64,000 bases of DNA from an uncultured Pirellulaceae bacterium (GTDB taxonomy: Bacteria > Planctomycetota > Planctomycetia > Pirellulales > Pirellulaceae), in NCBI GenBank assembly GCA_937941455.1, contig CALDHM010000010.1, positions 186,001-250,000 of the forward strand, written 5' to 3'. The stretch's first letter is position 1, and each line of letters begins with the position of its first letter. The notes below the pieces were generated by a model. The model ran no database searches. It was not told the DNA's origin and was given only the letters and a program-made list of their open reading frames with translations. Positions 41,253-50,383 of this stretch are shown here, piece by piece. The position numbers and the translations under genes were made by a program.

Positions 41253-43554
41253 GGATCGACAAGCGTACGTTCCGCAGATCGATCAACCAGCCTCCGCGGC
41301 CATGCGTCGCGATCACGGCGATCGGTTCGGTGTTGTGGAAGGCGATGTCGTGAACGTATACCATGGGTAGTCCGAGCCCGAGGACTTTCCAGGTAGCTCC
41401 GGAATCCAAGCTCACGTAGACACCACAGTCGGTCCCCACATAGAGGATGTTGGGAACGACGGGGTCTTGTTTGATGACATTGGCGATGCCGCCCGGTAGG
41501 CCGCTCGCGATCGATTCCCAAGTCTGTCCGCGATCGGTCGAGCGGTAGACGTACGTGTTGAAATCGTTGAGTGATTTGCCGTTGGCGACCAAGTAAACCG
41601 TATTGACATCTTGGCGACATGCCTCGAGCGAGGCGATGAAGGTATCGCGTGGCAATCCCTTGTCGACACGCGTCCAAGTCTGTTCGTCCTCAGTAACATG
41701 GACAAGGCCATCGTCGGAGCCGGCGTAGATCAACCCTTTCTTCAATGGCGATTCCGCAAGTGAAAACAGCGTCGCGTAGGCGATGTTCCCTTGTTTTTGC
41801 GGATCATAGTTCGTGAGGTCATCGCTGATACGCTGCCACGATTCTCCGCCGTCATTGCTCAAGAACACGTACTGAGCGCCGTACAGCAGGCGTTTCGGGT
41901 CATGGGGTGAAATGATCAACGGCGAGACCCATTGGGCGCGGCGGGTTTCCTTGCCGAAGTCCGGGGAGATTTCCTTGCGTTTCGCCCGCGCTTCGGTGGC
42001 CGTCAGATCGTAACGAAATGGTCCCGAGCCGTAGCGATTGACCGCATACACCACGTTGGGGTTTTCTTGATCAACGGCATGACGCCCCGACTCGTCGCCG
42101 TACCCAGGCTCCCAGGGGCTCCATTTGGCTTTGTGCGGACCCTCACTGACATCAATCAGGCCACGCCACCCCATGTTGTCTTGGATGCACGTGTAGGCAT
42201 GGAATTGACCGGGAGTTTGGCTGATCGCGATGTTATACATTTGCACGATCGGTAAGGTCCGTGGCGAATCGTAGGTTTTCAATCCATCTTCGGTATACAT
42301 CAACCCGCCGTCGTTACCGACCAGCATCTGCTGGGAGTTGTTCGGATTGATCCACATGGCATGGTAATCAGCATGGTTGCCCCGGATGTTTGCAAAGGTC
42401 TTGCCGCCGTCCTGGCTCCGCATGAAGCTGACTCCTTGAACGTAAACCGTTTCGGGGTCGTTGGGATCAACCCGCACCTGCCCGAAGAACCACCCGTAAG
42501 AGGCATAAATCCGCCCGATCGATGGCGAGCCCTCGCAACGCCGCCACGTCATGCCGCGATCGTCGGATCGAAAAAGATTCGCACCGACGACACCGCGACC
42601 TTCCGGGTTGGGGGACAAGTCATTGATCAAGGCGTAGACGACATTCGGCTGCGAGCGACAAACATCCAAACCGATCCGCTCGCAGTCGGCCATTTCCGGC
42701 AAGCCATTGCCGATGAGGAACCAAGTTTCGCCGCCATCGGTCGATTTCCACAACGCCGTTTGCGGGCCGGGCTTCGGGTCGTTCCAGCGATAGCGCAGGC
42801 GTTCGCAGGTCGCCATGTAGAGGATGTTGGGATCGCTGGGGTCGATGGCTAAATCGATGCTTCCCGTCGAGCGATTTTTATAAAAGACATGTCGCCATGT
42901 TTTGCCGCCATCGACGCTTTTGAAAACTCCGCGCTCGCGATTATGCGTATACTCGTGCCCCGGAGCCGCCACCCAAATGATGTCCGAATTTTGCGGGTGG
43001 ATGATGATGCGGGCGATGTGATGCGTGTCCCCCAGTCCCATGTATTCAAAGGTCTGACCGCCGTCGGTGGATTTGAAAATTCCGATCCCAGCCATGGTGC
43101 TGCGCAGAATGTTCGCCTCGCCGGTACCGACCCAAATCGTTTGCGGATTCTGCGGATCGATTTCGATATCGCCGATGGATGCGGTGGGGTAGTCCTCGAA
43201 GATGCCTTGCCAAGTCGCCCCCTTGTCGGTCGACTTGAACACGCCTCCCGAAGCCCCGGCGACATACCAAACCAGCGGTTCGTTGGGATGGACCGCAATA
43301 TCGGTGATGCGGCCGGTCATGCGGACCGGACCGATGAATTGCCAATTTTGAGTAAACGGGGTTTCCGCTCGGAGAGCTTGATGGGCTCGAAACGTTTCCA
43401 AACGGCGAACCGTTTCTTCGGAATCGGTAGCCAGCGGCGCCGCTGATTGTCCCCAAACGGGCTGGACCAGGCCGGGGATCCCCAGAAAACCGATCAGGCA
43501 CCAGCCCAAAACGGCCAGCCCCCATTTTTTCATAATCGCATGATGCAAGCTCAT
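41242..43554 (-). CDS. Secreted VPS10/sialidase-like (BNR repeat) beta-propeller protein
   Basis: A 770-residue exported protein. The N-terminus has a signal peptide ending near residue 36 (after GLVQPVWGQ). The body is built of repeats with the Asp-box-like S-x-D-x-G-x-T-W motif (TDKGATWQ, VDGGKTWRH, STDGGETWFL, SDDRGMTWRR, SNDGGESWQR, STDRGQTWES, SLDSGATWK), typical of VPS10/BNR propellers. It probably binds or cuts glycans or peptides; no catalytic residue can be assigned. The start is supported by AAAGGTAAC eight bases upstream. It follows the S9 peptidase (gap 109 bases) on the same strand, a possible operon. It overlaps the convergent Na/phosphate transporter by 11 bases. Confidence 0.9.
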   Translation of the reverse strand: MSLHHAIMKKWGLAVLGWCLIGFLGIPGLVQPVWGQSAAPLATDSEETVRRLETFRAHQALRAETPFTQNWQFIGPVRMTGRITDIAVHPNEPLVWYVAGASGGVFKSTDKGATWQGIFEDYPTASIGDIEIDPQNPQTIWVGTGEANILRSTMAGIGIFKSTDGGQTFEYMGLGDTHHIARIIIHPQNSDIIWVAAPGHEYTHNRERGVFKSVDGGKTWRHVFYKNRSTGSIDLAIDPSDPNILYMATCERLRYRWNDPKPGPQTALWKSTDGGETWFLIGNGLPEMADCERIGLDVCRSQPNVVYALINDLSPNPEGRGVVGANLFRSDDRGMTWRRCEGSPSIGRIYASYGWFFGQVRVDPNDPETVYVQGVSFMRSQDGGKTFANIRGNHADYHAMWINPNNSQQMLVGNDGGLMYTEDGLKTYDSPRTLPIVQMYNIAISQTPGQFHAYTCIQDNMGWRGLIDVSEGPHKAKWSPWEPGYGDESGRHAVDQENPNVVYAVNRYGSGPFRYDLTATEARAKRKEISPDFGKETRRAQWVSPLIISPHDPKRLLYGAQYVFLSNDGGESWQRISDDLTNYDPQKQGNIAYATLFSLAESPLKKGLIYAGSDDGLVHVTEDEQTWTRVDKGLPRDTFIASLEACRQDVNTVYLVANGKSLNDFNTYVYRSTDRGQTWESIASGLPGGIANVIKQDPVVPNILYVGTDCGVYVSLDSGATWKVLGLGLPMVYVHDIAFHNTEPIAVIATHGRGGWLIDLRNVRLSILSQ

Positions 43555-43663
43555 GATTCGTTACCTTTCAAAGAATTCGATGTCGCGGGTGGCAACTGCC
43601 AGCGGCACTATCGCGGCATGCCACGTTCCCATCGTTGCCGGACCAAGTCTGACCCCAGCGAGA

Positions 43664-46600
43664 TCAGCGATTGTACTTCATGTCGGCCCCGGACTGATAA
43701 TCGCTCAGCAGTCGCTGGGCGAAGAATTCGAACATCCGTTGCGTGACGTAGGGCTGGTAGTTGCCGAATCCGTGCCGCGTTCCCGGTAGATACAGCATTT
43801 CAAACCGCTTATTCGCCTTGATCAGCGCATCGACCAAACGCAAGGTATTGGCCGGATGCACGTTGTTATCCAGTTCGCCGTGAACCAGAAACAGATGATG
43901 TTTGAGATTCGCGGCCAACTCGGCGTTGGTGGGGACGCGGATTTCGAAGCGGGTTTGCTGTTCGGTTTGTTGCGTGTTGCCCTGGCCGGTTTGCCCTTGA
44001 GTTTGGTCTTGTTGCTGGCCCTCCTGCCTTTGCTGGTCGGTTTGCCCGTTTTCTCGTTGGCGATTCTCGTCGGTTTGCTGGCCTTCTTGCTGATCTTGAT
44101 TGTTCTGAGTGGAGTCGCGGAGTCCGCGCCCGCGGCGTCCCGCGCGGCTGCCGCGGTTTTCACCGTTTTCGCCTTGCGTCTGTTGATCCCCCTGTTGTTC
44201 CTGAGTTTGTTGCAGCTGTTGAGATTCTTGCGTGGGACCGTTTTCCTCGAAGGGGATGCCCAAGTCTTGCTCGCGGAGTCGGCTGTCGAATTCCCACGGG
44301 TCTTCGTCGTTGAGGACCTCGTAGTCGTAGAAGAAATCTTCCGGGTCAACCTGGAGTTTCAATGAATTCGCCGGATCAGAGCCGCCGCGAGATTCCGCAT
44401 TGTCACCAGGTCCGACTTGATTCTGACGTTGCTGACGCGAGTCGACAGCGACTTCTTTCATGCCATGCCAACGCTCCGACCAGACATTGTTGTAGATGTT
44501 GTTGTCGTGGTTGCCGGCGGTTGAAAAACCGGCCTTGAAAAATTCATTGTACGGCGGCACCATCAAAGCGGCGGCTGTCATGAATCCACCACCGGAATGC
44601 CCATAGATACCGACGCGTTCGACATCGATGAAGGGATAGCGTTGGGCCAATTGCTCGATTGCTGTTTTTTTGTCGGCCAGGCCATAGTCGCGGAGGTTGA
44701 AATAGCCGTAGCTCGCGTAGGCCTTGGACCGACGCGGCGTGCCGCCGCGATGGCCGACCTGGATCACGATGAATCCAATTTGAGCGAGTTGTTGTTCCCC
44801 TGTGGTCGCGGCGAAGGTATGCCGCGTTCCTTCCTGCTGCGGTCCCGGGTAAACATAAGTGATGACCGGATAACGGCGGGACGGATCGAAATCGAACGGC
44901 TTGTACATGTTGCCGAAGAGGTCGGTCACGCCATCGGCCGCCTTGACGACGAAGGTCTCGGGCATTTTCCACCCAGTTTGATACAGCCGACTCAAATCCG
45001 TTTTTTCCAAAGGCATCACTTCAGTGCCATCGGCCCGACGCAAAACCGATTCCGGTGCTAAATCGACTCGCGAATAGTTGTCGATCAGGAACTTTTTCGA
45101 CGGAGACAAAATCGAGGTGTGGTTGGCATTCCCCGGATCAAGCAATTTCATGTCGCCGCCGTCAAGGCGGATTGAATAAAGGTGTTGATAGTTCAAGTTT
45201 TCACCCGGCTCGCGACCGTTGCCGTAAAAGTAGAGTATGCGATTCGTCTCATCGACATCCACGATGCGAGCCGCAACGAATGGTCCCGAGGTGATCTGAT
45301 TTTTCAGCTTGCCGTCGTTGCCGAACAAGTAGAAATGTCCCCAACCGTCCCGTTCCGACCACCAGATGAATTCCTCGCTGTCCTTGAGATAGCGTGGCGG
45401 CTGCGGAGAAATGCTGGCCTGCTCGAATCCTTCCTCGAACAAGCAAGCGACGTCGCCGCTGGCCAAATCGAGCGAACAGAGTTCGATGTTGCGCAGCAAC
45501 CGATCGCGGCGGAGGAATTGCAACCGCGTTTGGTCTTTGGTATAGCGGATGTTGGAGTAAGACTCGTCTTTCCATTTCTTTTGGAGCATTTGCAGCTTGT
45601 TGGTTTCAAACGAAAACCAGTACAACTCCGATTTGCGAATGTTCTCTTCGCCCGGCATCGGGTAGGGATAGGATTCGAGGGTGGGGCGGGGAGTGGCCAA
45701 GGAGTTGATCACCCACAGTTCTTTCACGCCGCGTGAATCGCGGCGGACGATATGGAAGGATTTTGAATCATCGGCCCATACCACACTCGGACGAGTCTTG
45801 GTGTCGTCCTTGATGTCACTCATGCCAGTTGCCGTTCCCGCCCGAGTTTGGTTCGTTTGCTGCGTTTCTCCGCGAGGTCGGATGACGCGACCGGCAAAGC
45901 TGTAATCTGGTTGGCCATCGATGGACAATTGAACAGCCAGATCGTCCCAGGCAGGGTCGATTTCCGGAATCGAGCCGGGGGTAATGTCCGCGGGCTTGGC
46001 TGCGGCATCGTTGTTTTGCTGGGTAGCTGAATCACCCGTTTGCTGTGTGGTTTGCTCGGTGTTTTGAGTGGTTTGTTCGGTTTTCGAAATCTCACCAGTC
46101 TGCTGGGTTTGCGTTTGTGTCGACTCGGTTTTTTGAGACTCTTGGCCTCCCTGCCCCCCTTGTTGCTGGCCTTCCTGCTGGTTTTGTCCGCCAGTTTGTT
46201 GCTGCTGTTGCTGCTGTTGCTGCTGTTGTTGCTGGTCGTGCTGGCCGCTCAGGTTTTCCTGCAGGTCCGTTTGTTTGTCGTGGTCCCCTTGATGGTCCTG
46301 CTGTTGCTGATGTTGGTCGTGCTGATGTTGGTCGTGCTGATGACCTTGGTTTGATGAATCGGACTTGGTTTCCTGTTGTTGGTGCACTTGCTCATCTTGC
46401 TTGCCATCCCGTTGATCGGTCTGCTGCGACTGCTCTTGAGCGGCTTGGTTGTCGCCGCTGGCGGGTTGATCACCGGGGAGCGGGGCATTCTCGGCAGGTT
46501 TGGGAGGAATGGTCACCAAGTACAAATTGTGCCCCTTGGCAAACACGTAATGTTTACGGTCCGGCGAGAAGACCCGATAACCGCTGCGATCGGTGTTGGC

Positions 46601-47278
46601 TTGGATGCTGTTCTCGGTGTCGCCATCAAGGCCATCGCGGCGTTGGAATTGGCGATTATCGCGTTGCTGTTGTTGGTCTTGGTCTTGCTGCTGTTGCTGT
46701 TGATCTTGCCGCTGTTGGTCTTGCTGGTCGTCGCGGCGTTCTTGCTGCTCCTCACGTTGCTCGCCGCGGGTTGGCGGACCCTGCGGACGGGAGGGCCGGG
46801 GCGCTGGGCCGACCTTTGTCAACGTTTCCGTTTTGAGCGAGTATTCGAACAATGCTTCATCGACGACGAATTTGAGCAAATCCTTTTCGTTATCCAATTC
46901 GACACGAGTCAATTGCAGGTTGACCGGTTCGACCGGCTTGCGAGTCAACACCGACAGTTGTCCGGCGAGTTTGAGATGATCGAAGAGCGGCAGCCGAGTT
47001 TCCTTTTCAGGATTGACGCGCCAGTAGCGTGTCCCCTCCGACGTGCGAAAGGCGTACCAAAATTCGTCCGATTTGCCGATCCAGTTAGGGGCAACTGCCG
47101 TGCTGTAAACGAACTGCCGGAGATACGCCGAACTGTACTGTTCCGCTTGGCGAAAGTTCGGCGTCACGACTCGATCATCTGTCGATTGAAATCCCCAGAC
47201 CGACCAACTTGGCACGCTCGCCACAGCCAATATCACCAACCATCGAACCGGATCGAGAGCGCATACTCGTCGCAACAT
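43664..47278 (-). CDS. Prolyl oligopeptidase family (S9, DPP IV-like) with glutamine-rich inserts
   Basis: A 1204-residue secreted serine peptidase. A signal peptide (residues 1-30) is followed by the DPP IV beta-propeller and then the alpha/beta hydrolase domain. The catalytic triad is Ser895 (GHSGGGF), Asp1137 (HGELDNNVHP) and His1169 (TRHGFGNY). Normal members have about 700-800 residues. The extra length comes from low-complexity, Q/D/H/E/R-rich inserts at about 172-213 and 278-425 (including a run of 13 Gln at 349-361), and from about 1015-1110 within an extended insert (945-1110) between the nucleophile and the acid. A purine-rich GAGGTG lies six bases before the ATG. The beta-propeller gene follows it. 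Whether the inserts are tolerated or functional is unknown. Confidence 0.92.
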   Translation of the reverse strand: MLRRVCALDPVRWLVILAVASVPSWSVWGFQSTDDRVVTPNFRQAEQYSSAYLRQFVYSTAVAPNWIGKSDEFWYAFRTSEGTRYWRVNPEKETRLPLFDHLKLAGQLSVLTRKPVEPVNLQLTRVELDNEKDLLKFVVDEALFEYSLKTETLTKVGPAPRPSRPQGPPTRGEQREEQQERRDDQQDQQRQDQQQQQQDQDQQQQRDNRQFQRRDGLDGDTENSIQANTDRSGYRVFSPDRKHYVFAKGHNLYLVTIPPKPAENAPLPGDQPASGDNQAAQEQSQQTDQRDGKQDEQVHQQQETKSDSSNQGHQHDQHQHDQHQQQQDHQGDHDKQTDLQENLSGQHDQQQQQQQQQQQQQTGGQNQQEGQQQGGQGGQESQKTESTQTQTQQTGEISKTEQTTQNTEQTTQQTGDSATQQNNDAAAKPADITPGSIPEIDPAWDDLAVQLSIDGQPDYSFAGRVIRPRGETQQTNQTRAGTATGMSDIKDDTKTRPSVVWADDSKSFHIVRRDSRGVKELWVINSLATPRPTLESYPYPMPGEENIRKSELYWFSFETNKLQMLQKKWKDESYSNIRYTKDQTRLQFLRRDRLLRNIELCSLDLASGDVACLFEEGFEQASISPQPPRYLKDSEEFIWWSERDGWGHFYLFGNDGKLKNQITSGPFVAARIVDVDETNRILYFYGNGREPGENLNYQHLYSIRLDGGDMKLLDPGNANHTSILSPSKKFLIDNYSRVDLAPESVLRRADGTEVMPLEKTDLSRLYQTGWKMPETFVVKAADGVTDLFGNMYKPFDFDPSRRYPVITYVYPGPQQEGTRHTFAATTGEQQLAQIGFIVIQVGHRGGTPRRSKAYASYGYFNLRDYGLADKKTAIEQLAQRYPFIDVERVGIYGHSGGGFMTAAALMVPPYNEFFKAGFSTAGNHDNNIYNNVWSERWHGMKEVAVDSRQQRQNQVGPGDNAESRGGSDPANSLKLQVDPEDFFYDYEVLNDEDPWEFDSRLREQDLGIPFEENGPTQESQQLQQTQEQQGDQQTQGENGENRGSRAGRRGRGLRDSTQNNQDQQEGQQTDENRQRENGQTDQQRQEGQQQDQTQGQTGQGNTQQTEQQTRFEIRVPTNAELAANLKHHLFLVHGELDNNVHPANTLRLVDALIKANKRFEMLYLPGTRHGFGNYQPYVTQRMFEFFAQRLLSDYQSGADMKYNR
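46196..46234 (-). repeat. Polyglutamine-coding CAG/CAA tract
   Basis: Thirteen consecutive Gln codons (CAG and CAA mixed) in the S9 peptidase gene. The mixed codons suggest the run is old or selected rather than a fresh slippage tract. Confidence 0.9.
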
Positions 47279-47526
47279 TGGGGCACCTCAGCATGAATCA
47301 ATTCAAAAAAATCTCCCTGCCCCGTCCGCGATCCCCAGGGGCAGGGTCTCCCCTCGGACCCCCTCTTTAGACTATCTGCGCGCGATCGGTTTGGCAATTA
47401 TTTTTGCGCTTGCGAACGGATGTTTTCACCGAACATTCGCGTCTGGCGATCTTGGCCAGCGCGGAGATGAGAACACCTCGCATCGTTGAGCGATGCCTTC
47501 TGGGAAGCGAGTTCGGCCCGAGCCAG

Positions 47527-48732
47527 TCAACCTTCGGCGGCGAGACTGAGGAGTACCAGGGCCGTCAAGCGGGCCTTGCGGATCAGGCTGGGAATGTACA
47601 GGAATTCCGCCGCGCTGTGAATTTCGCCACCTTCGGGACCAAGCGAATCGATATTCGGAAGCCCCGCGGCTGCGAATTTGTTGCCATCACTCGCGCCGCC
47701 AGAGCCTTGCCAACGTATCGTCTCGCCGAGCCAACTTCCACACGTCTCGATGCGGTGCATCAATTGTTGAGTTCGCTCGTCAACGACTTTCGGCGGCGAT
47801 GTGAATTGGCCATGCATCTTGATACGTATGCCTTCCCAGCGAGCCTGGAACTCTTCGACCAGTTGCGCGAGACGCTGTTCGACAATCGCTTGTTGCTCGA
47901 GTGTGCGCACGCGAACATTGACCCGGCCGATGGCTAGATCGGGCACAATATTCAGGGCGCCACCGCCGGAAACCCGCCCTACGTTGTAGGTGACCTCTGG
48001 ATCGCCATTGAGCTCGTCGATGGCTACCATCAGGCGACTCATCGCCGTCACGGCGTTGCGGCCTTTGGTAAACTCTCGACCGGAATGCGCCGCGCGGCCA
48101 TGCACGACAAAGGTAAAATTGCCGGTGCCGCGCCGCCATGAGACAAGCTCGCCGCTGGGGAGTGCGGGTTCGAAGAGCAGCGCAAGTCCCGCCGTCTGCG
48201 CCAACTGTCGTATGTAAGCACCGGAACCCGGTGAACCGATTTCTTCGTCGGGATTGATGAAGACTTGCCAGCCCAACCGATCGGCGAGCGGCGAAGCCTC
48301 GAAGCAGCGGAGAGCGTAGAGCATGACCGCCAAGCCCCCTTTCGCGTCGATCACCCCCGGCCCATTGAGGCGATCATTGTCGAGACGTCGACACCGTTGA
48401 AAGGAATGCTCGCTGCCGTACACCGTATCCAGGTGAATGCAAAGGATCACTTGCCGTGGCGCTGCAGGACGTTTCACGAGATGGATGGCCGGGCCTAGTG
48501 GCGTGCTGACGATTCGCCCGTAATCATCAACCGTTATTTGAGCCTCGATTTCGACTGGCCGCGATTCGGCATCGAGGGGCGCGAACGCCGCGCAGACTTG
48601 GGCCGCCATCTGCTCGAGCCCCGCGAGGTTGTAAGTGCCAGAATTTTGATCGCACCAGCGGACCAGGAGATTCAACATTTCGTCGTCGCGGCCGGTAAGC
48701 CAATTCAGGGGCTTAAGCAATTCGTTGTTCAT
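47527..48732 (-). CDS. M20-family metallopeptidase (carboxypeptidase G2/ArgE-like)
   Basis: A zinc-dependent amide or peptide hydrolase of 401 residues. Ligands: His in 'LCIHLDTVYG' (about residue 98), Asp in 'GVIDAKGG', Glu in 'FINPDEEIGSPGS' (the catalytic EE pair), Glu in 'LLFEPALP', and the C-terminal His in 'GEIHSAAEF'. The central dimerisation domain runs from 'RRGTGNFTFVVHGRAAHSG'. It is most like carboxypeptidase G2 and related glutamate carboxypeptidases, though deacylases also belong here. It has no signal peptide and is likely cytosolic. It stands alone, 249 bases upstream of the S9 gene on the same strand. It could in principle supply the deacetylase of the lysine cluster, but nothing links the two. 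Confidence 0.93.
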   Translation of the reverse strand: MNNELLKPLNWLTGRDDEMLNLLVRWCDQNSGTYNLAGLEQMAAQVCAAFAPLDAESRPVEIEAQITVDDYGRIVSTPLGPAIHLVKRPAAPRQVILCIHLDTVYGSEHSFQRCRRLDNDRLNGPGVIDAKGGLAVMLYALRCFEASPLADRLGWQVFINPDEEIGSPGSGAYIRQLAQTAGLALLFEPALPSGELVSWRRGTGNFTFVVHGRAAHSGREFTKGRNAVTAMSRLMVAIDELNGDPEVTYNVGRVSGGGALNIVPDLAIGRVNVRVRTLEQQAIVEQRLAQLVEEFQARWEGIRIKMHGQFTSPPKVVDERTQQLMHRIETCGSWLGETIRWQGSGGASDGNKFAAAGLPNIDSLGPEGGEIHSAAEFLYIPSLIRKARLTALVLLSLAAEG

Positions 48733-49008
48733 GTCGTGCAGACTCGGTGGAAAATTTTGAAGGGTCTATTGTGCTATCGAGTTTGGAAAATCGGTAGACG
48801 AGATTGGCTTTTCCGGATCTAAACCTCGTAACGGATTGCCCTGGGGGATGAAAGCGAGTGTCCTCCTCTTGATCTTATCGCAAACTGTAGCGATTGCAGA
48901 ATTTTGATCGTCTCGCGACCGCGGACTTTGCCGGAATTGTGCGAATTGTCGATATTTCGGAAGGCGTTGATACGATCGAAGCTTGACATCATTCCCACCA
49001 TTGCCGTT

Positions 49009-49899
49009 ATGTTTCATTCATCCACGTTCGTTGTCGCGATCAGTTCTTTGGCTCTGACGGTGTTTGCCGTGAGTGCTATCGAGTTGTCAGCACAGGAAAT
49101 CCGTACCGTCGCCAGACCGAGCTCCGAGGCAACGCGACGCGCTGCACCCGTGGCACGTGCGGAAAAGTCAGGGGCTCGTGCGGAGAAGCTGAAAATATCT
49201 GCGCCGGTCGAGCGCCGCGAGCTTTCGAGTCTTTCCGACACGTTCCTCGCACCGCGCCCAGCGTTCGAGCCATTGGAGAATGAGGGGATCGCGTCTGCGT
49301 TCCGTCCGGTGCCGCGAACGCCGCGCATGCCGCCTCAAGTTTCGTTTGCCGACCAAGACCTTGACTTAGATCTACCCTTGGATAACGCACCCCAAAGCGA
49401 CTGGTCAAGGAAACAAGCGACCGCGCAAGATCAAGATAAAGTTCAGAGTGAGACTGCCCCCAGCAAAACACCGCAAGGCCAAAATCGCCCCCCGCTGACG
49501 ATGGGGCGTCGTTCCATCAAACGGCCGATCTCTGACATCGGCATCGACATCGCGACGGCCGACAAGCGGCTGCCCCGCGACCGCTCTGTTTCGGATATTG
49601 CACCGGACTCCGTTCCGTGGGATTCGATCGTCTTCGCTCCCAGAGTCTACGAGTGGGACTCCCCTAATATTTACTATCGCAAGCTCTATTTCGAGGACGT
49701 CGCGGTCGAACGCTACGGCCAGGTCCCGCCAGGGCTGTTGCGCCAAGGTTTCCGAGTGACTGTTCACTGGGGAGGCACCCTGTTGGCGTTGCCGCTCAAC
49801 ATGCGGCTCGATCCTTACTACGATTGCGATACGCCCTTGGGCTACTGTCGCCCAGGCGATTGCGTGCCTCCGACCTATCAAAAATATTTGCGTCGGTGA
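49009..49899 (+). CDS. Secreted planctomycete-type hypothetical protein
   Basis: A 296-residue protein from the ATG at 49009. The signal peptide 'MFHSSTFVVAISSLALTVFAVSAIELSA' is the reason to choose this start over the longer frame at 48904. The middle (about residues 30-190) is low-complexity, rich in Pro, Arg and Ser. The C-terminal 70 residues form a conserved pattern I know from planctomycete surface proteins: 'NIYYRKLYFEDVAVERYG', 'GFRVTVHWGGTLLALPLNMRLDP', then Cys-rich 'YYDCDTPLGYCRPGDCVPP'. Its function is unknown; the cysteines suggest disulfides outside the cell. It stands alone, divergent from the M20 gene (276 bases). Confidence 0.8.
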   Translation: MFHSSTFVVAISSLALTVFAVSAIELSAQEIRTVARPSSEATRRAAPVARAEKSGARAEKLKISAPVERRELSSLSDTFLAPRPAFEPLENEGIASAFRPVPRTPRMPPQVSFADQDLDLDLPLDNAPQSDWSRKQATAQDQDKVQSETAPSKTPQGQNRPPLTMGRRSIKRPISDIGIDIATADKRLPRDRSVSDIAPDSVPWDSIVFAPRVYEWDSPNIYYRKLYFEDVAVERYGQVPPGLLRQGFRVTVHWGGTLLALPLNMRLDPYYDCDTPLGYCRPGDCVPPTYQKYLRR

Positions 49900-50383
49900 T
49901 TCTAGACTAAGCAGCGTCCTCGCTCGGCCTCGCAACTTGGAGACTCATCAGCAAGTCAGCGGTGGTGATCGACTCCACGGTGAACGTAAGCATGGTGCTG
50001 ATCGATTGCGGCACCGCTTGAGTGGGTGGGGCTGGCGGATTCCTTCATAGCGTTCGTCGGACGGCAGCTTTGTTTGTCCATCTCGATCCTGCCGAGACGG
50101 GCCAGTAGCCATGGCGAAGCCTCACCAAAGCGTACGTTTCGTCTATTCGCCGAGACAACTTGATCGCAGGCAAAGGCTATCCGCAGTTAAATCTGCCACG
50201 CTTTGCTTCTTCTGCTGTTGCCCAGAACACACCGCACGAGCTTGGAGGGAGTCGGAGGCGTTTAGTGAAAGTTTATCGGCTCTGACGATTGCAACGAACG
50301 TATTCGATTTGTTGCAAATCCCAATTGTGCCGGGTCGATGAATACGCTGTTCATCTCCATTGTCAACGGGGAACCCGCGGCAC
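49900..50383. other. Intergenic region, no supported gene
   Basis: 484 bases before the TolC-family gene. A 76-codon frame (50111-50341) has no ribosome-binding site or familiar composition. No hairpin with a T-run was found. Confidence 0.5.

Noticed and set aside
46376-47296. Leucine-rich plus-strand frame that looks like a membrane protein
   Set aside because: It is the antisense of glutamine codons (CAG/CAA read as CTG/TTG) in the S9 peptidase inserts.
47527-48732. M20 peptidase considered as the deacetylase of the lysine cluster
   Set aside because: It lies about 40 kb away, is most like carboxypeptidase G2, and nothing in the sequence links it to the cluster.
50111-50341. 76-codon frame upstream of the TolC-family gene
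   Set aside because: No start signal and no protein-like pattern.
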